This document shows, piece after piece, positions 7,119-9,583 of a stretch of DNA of 9,583 bases (its first letter is position 1; each line of letters starts with the position of its first letter). The notes beneath the pieces are model-generated. The model worked only from the letters and a program-made list of their open reading frames with translations. It was not told the origin of the DNA and ran no database searches. Source of the DNA: Ignavibacteria bacterium (GTDB lineage: Bacteria > Bacteroidota > Ignavibacteria > Ignavibacteriales > Melioribacteraceae). The translations under genes and the position numbers were made by a program. The stretch spans positions 1 to 9,583 of the forward strand of contig DAIEQT010000409.1 in the NCBI GenBank assembly GCA_027347545.1. The letters are read 5' to 3'.

Positions 7119-7126
7119 TAGATTTG
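7119..7126 (+). promoter_or_regulatory. Candidate -7 element of the kdpD-like/kdpE operon
   Basis: TAGATTTG is an exact TAnnTTTG match, 36 bp before the kinase ATG. No TTG is found at the expected -33 position; that place is taken by the fourth direct-repeat box, at about -40 to -24. This layout fits a promoter that needs a bound activator. Confidence 0.45.
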
Positions 7127-7162
7127 ATCAGCAGTTAATAGAAAATATCACTAGGCAATAAA

Positions 7163-8734
7163 ATGAACCGCGAAGAGCATATAACAAAGAAAAATGGAAG
7201 ACATTTAGCCACTGGAAGCGTGTTAAAAAAAGTCATCACAGACGGAAAATTATTTCTAAAATCCTCTCCCGGAAAATATTTTTCATCCGCGTTTATTATT
7301 TCGCTGGCTAGTTTGCTGCTCTTTTATTTGCACATGCATGTTGGTTATCAAGCCATTTCTCTTCTGTTTCTATTTATCATTTCTCTTTTACCATTAATGA
7401 ACTTTGGTCCCGGACCTATTTTTCTTGCTGCCGTAATGAGCGCATTTATCTGGAATTTTTTCTTTATCCCCCCATCATTCACTTTACGGATCGGGAAAGT
7501 TGAAGATGTACTAATGTTTATTATGTATTTCATCATTGCGTCGGTCTTAGGCTTACTCATTTCAAGAATTCGTACGCAGCAGGTTTTAATTAATCAACGA
7601 GAGAAAAGAACTGCTTCGCTTTACAATCTTTCAAAAGAACTTTCTTCCGCTAAAAGTTTGGATGATATTGTACTGTGTTCTGTTACACAACTAAAGGACA
7701 TCTTTGGCGCAGAAACTGTATTCGTATTTTTTGAAAACGAAAAGAAACTCCAAGCAGAAGCTCATCCGTATAGTACGTTTCAAATTGATCAGGGTGAGTG
7801 GAATATTGCTCAATGGGTTTTTGCAAACTCAGAGAAAGCCGGAAGATTTACCAACACTATGCCAATTACTCCAGCAATTTATTATCCTCTTAAAACCAAA
7901 ACACTAAACCTTGGTGTAATTGGTCTGGAGTTTCCAGAATCGGCTTCTCTAACAAGCGATTCTGTTTCGTTGCTGGAAACTTTTCTTTCACAAATTAGCA
8001 TAGCATTAGAACGAGATTATTTAAAAGAATCCGCTAAGAATAATTTGATAATATCCGAGTCTCAAAAACTTTATAAAACATTATTCGATTCTATTTCACA
8101 CGAACTTAAAACTCCAGTTACAACAATCATTGGCGCGGTTAGCTCACTCAAAGATGAAAAAATCATAAAGAACCAATCTGTTTTTTCCCGATTGATAGAC
8201 GAAACCAACATAGCCGCCGAAAGATTAAACCGCTTAGTAGAAAATTTACTAGATATCACGCGGCTCGAAAGCGGTAATATTATCTCTAAGAAAGAGTGGC
8301 ATTCTGTTTCCGATTTAATTAATTCCGCTTTACAACGCCTCAAACACGAATCCATTCAGCATGAAATAAATTTTGTGGTTAATGAGGATGTTGAATTAAT
8401 TCAATTTGATTTTCCTTTGATTGAGCAAGCGCTAATCAACTTAGTACATAATTCAATTGAGTACACTCCGCCGGGAAGCAAAATTGAAATCTTTGCTAAG
8501 AAATTTGCCGATAATCTAATGTTATCCATTTCCGATAACGGTCCGGGTTTCCCCTATAACACCGTTAAGTATTTATTCCAAAAGTTTTACCGCGTTCCGG
8601 GCACCAAAGCGGGCGGCACCGGACTCGGTCTATCAATTGCACGTGGATTCATTGAAGCGCACGGCGGCTCAATAACGGCACAGAACAAGAGTGCTGGCGG
8701 CGCCGAATTTATTATTTTATTACCAACCAAATAG
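7163..8734 (+). CDS. KdpD-type sensor histidine kinase lacking the N-terminal KdpD/Usp domains
   Basis: A 523-residue inner-membrane histidine kinase. Residues 41-137 hold four membrane segments of the DUF4118 domain of KdpD (LLPLMNFGPGPIFLAAVMSA, then FFFIPPSFTLRIG). Residues of about 150-285 form a GAF-like region. The kinase core follows: H-box SISHELKTP with His313 as phosphorylation site, N-box around N426-N430, DNGPGF at 458-463 and GGTGLGL at 484-490. E. coli KdpD is about 890 residues; the missing part is the N-terminal KdpD domain and the Usp domain that senses c-di-AMP in some Firmicutes. The start is a normal ATG after a poor AGG. The N-terminus (basic, 35-40 residues) shows no remnant of the lost domains. 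It is 6 bp from the regulator gene. It probably senses potassium or osmotic state through the membrane and GAF parts; the actual signal is unknown. Confidence 0.9.
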   Translation: MNREEHITKKNGRHLATGSVLKKVITDGKLFLKSSPGKYFSSAFIISLASLLLFYLHMHVGYQAISLLFLFIISLLPLMNFGPGPIFLAAVMSAFIWNFFFIPPSFTLRIGKVEDVLMFIMYFIIASVLGLLISRIRTQQVLINQREKRTASLYNLSKELSSAKSLDDIVLCSVTQLKDIFGAETVFVFFENEKKLQAEAHPYSTFQIDQGEWNIAQWVFANSEKAGRFTNTMPITPAIYYPLKTKTLNLGVIGLEFPESASLTSDSVSLLETFLSQISIALERDYLKESAKNNLIISESQKLYKTLFDSISHELKTPVTTIIGAVSSLKDEKIIKNQSVFSRLIDETNIAAERLNRLVENLLDITRLESGNIISKKEWHSVSDLINSALQRLKHESIQHEINFVVNEDVELIQFDFPLIEQALINLVHNSIEYTPPGSKIEIFAKKFADNLMLSISDNGPGFPYNTVKYLFQKFYRVPGTKAGGTGLGLSIARGFIEAHGGSITAQNKSAGGAEFIILLPTK

Positions 8735-8740
8735 AAAAAC

Positions 8741-9430
8741 ATGGCACCACAAAACTGCATAGTAGTAATTGATGACGAATCGCAAATAAGAAAGATTCTT
8801 TCGATCACACTTGAGGCGGAAGAATATAAAGTTATTGAAGCCGCCAAAGGCAAGGATGGAATTGTTGCGGTTGCTAATTTTCATCCGCAGTTGGTTATTC
8901 TGGATCTCGGTTTGCCTGATCAAGATGGATTTTCCGTACTGAAAGAAATTAGAACCTGGTCAAACGTTCCGGTAATAATTCTCTCTGTTAAAAGCTCCGA
9001 AGAGGATATTGTCAAGGCTCTTGATCTTGGTGCTGACGATTACATTACCAAACCATTTAACACTTCCGAGCTTCATGCTAGAATCCGCGCCAATATTCGC
9101 CGCAATCAACAAATTGAAAACGAACCCTTCTTAGTAAACGGAAAACTAAAAATTGATTTCTCGAAACGAATTGTACTAAGAGGAAACAAGGAATTAAAAC
9201 TAACCAACACAGAATATTTATTACTTAATCTTTTTTTCAAAAATCTTGATAAAGTTCTCACTCACAATTTTGTTCTAAAGGAAATTTGGGGACCAACACA
9301 CACTGAGGACTCCCAATATCTGCGCGTTTTCATTGGTCAAATTAGAAAGAAAATTGAAGATGATGCTTCACAACCCAAATATATTTTAACTGAATCGGGT
9401 GTTGGCTACAGAATGAAATTGCTTGCATGA
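8741..9430 (+). CDS. kdpE: KdpE-type OmpR-family response regulator
   Basis: A 229-residue two-domain regulator. The receiver domain (1-120) has the acidic pair D11-D12, phospho-acceptor D55 in LVILDLGLPD, S82 and K104 in ITKPF. The C-terminal winged helix (about 128-227) is of the OmpR/PhoB type. Its recognition-helix region, YLRVFIGQIRKKIE, followed by ILTESGVGYRM, closely resembles KdpE. The start codon is 6 bp after the kinase stop with no clear ribosome-binding site, so translation is probably coupled to the kinase. It presumably receives phosphate from His313 of the kinase and binds the four direct-repeat boxes upstream of the operon. No kdpFABC genes are in the window; whether they exist elsewhere is unknown. 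Confidence 0.92.
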   Translation: MAPQNCIVVIDDESQIRKILSITLEAEEYKVIEAAKGKDGIVAVANFHPQLVILDLGLPDQDGFSVLKEIRTWSNVPVIILSVKSSEEDIVKALDLGADDYITKPFNTSELHARIRANIRRNQQIENEPFLVNGKLKIDFSKRIVLRGNKELKLTNTEYLLLNLFFKNLDKVLTHNFVLKEIWGPTHTEDSQYLRVFIGQIRKKIEDDASQPKYILTESGVGYRMKLLA

Positions 9431-9583
9431 TTTAGTTTTAGAATAAATCACCATGCCTTTCTAAACATCCTCATTGGTTATAGCTAATTCACCGTTTTGA
9501 CTTAAGAACACTACATTTATTTCTCACTTGGAATATTAACGCAAAAACAATTCCATGTTTCTATAATGAACATTTTAAATTGA

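Noticed and set aside
6844..7161. 105-codon open frame on the plus strand across the transporter start and the divergent intergenic region
   Set aside because: It covers the operator array and both promoters, overlaps the transporter gene antisense, and has no family features.
6918..7162. c-di-AMP (ydaO/kimA-type) riboswitch upstream of the KimA-like gene
   Set aside because: The predicted leader is only about 30 nt, and the intergenic region is occupied by direct repeats, with no paired architecture of a large riboswitch visible.
9431..9583. Possible further gene or terminator at the right edge
   Set aside because: Both strands have frequent stops, the ATG near the end gives five codons before a stop, and no clear hairpin with a T-run is seen. 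I see nothing supportable here.

Overview
The window is AT-rich bacterial DNA. It looks like a member of the Bacteroidota/Chlorobi/Ignavibacteriota group. That placement is an inference from three things: a DUF3078-type surface protein whose family is mainly found there, weak or unusual ribosome-binding sites in front of several genes, and upstream elements that match the Bacteroidota -7 consensus TAnnTTTG. No rRNA, tRNA, CRISPR array, transposase or integrase was found.

Left part (1-3407). A secreted protein gene runs off the left edge on the minus strand (1-377). It is followed by a 93-bp relic of the 3' end of uvrB (506-598, minus), then a two-gene HEPN/nucleotidyltransferase module on the plus strand (691-1385), then the intact uvrB on the minus strand (1392-3407). 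The relic and the living uvrB end match codon for codon (84 of 93 bases, 29 of 30 residues). The HEPN/MNT module therefore sits exactly between two copies of the uvrB tail. This looks like the scar of an insertion, or of recombination with a related strain, that gave uvrB a new 3' end and left the old one behind.

Middle part (3551-4840). A DUF3078 outer-membrane-type protein and a SufE sulfur acceptor follow each other on the plus strand, 18 bp apart. They read away from uvrB across a 143-bp divergent promoter region. An imperfect inverted repeat lies between sufE and the next gene, which converges on it.

Right part (4941-9430). A KimA-like potassium transporter of the APC superfamily (minus) is divergent from a sensor kinase and response regulator pair of the KdpD/KdpE type (plus). 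The kinase has only the C-terminal half of KdpD (DUF4118 membrane domain, GAF-like region, kinase core) and lacks the N-terminal KdpD and Usp domains. The 245-bp divergent region holds four copies of a 17-bp direct-repeat box (TTTATA, 5 bp, TTTATA), about 31 bp apart. They resemble the E. coli KdpE site as I remember it. The likely picture is a potassium-homeostasis unit in which KdpE controls a KimA-type carrier, its own operon, or both. The last 153 bases hold no gene that I can support.
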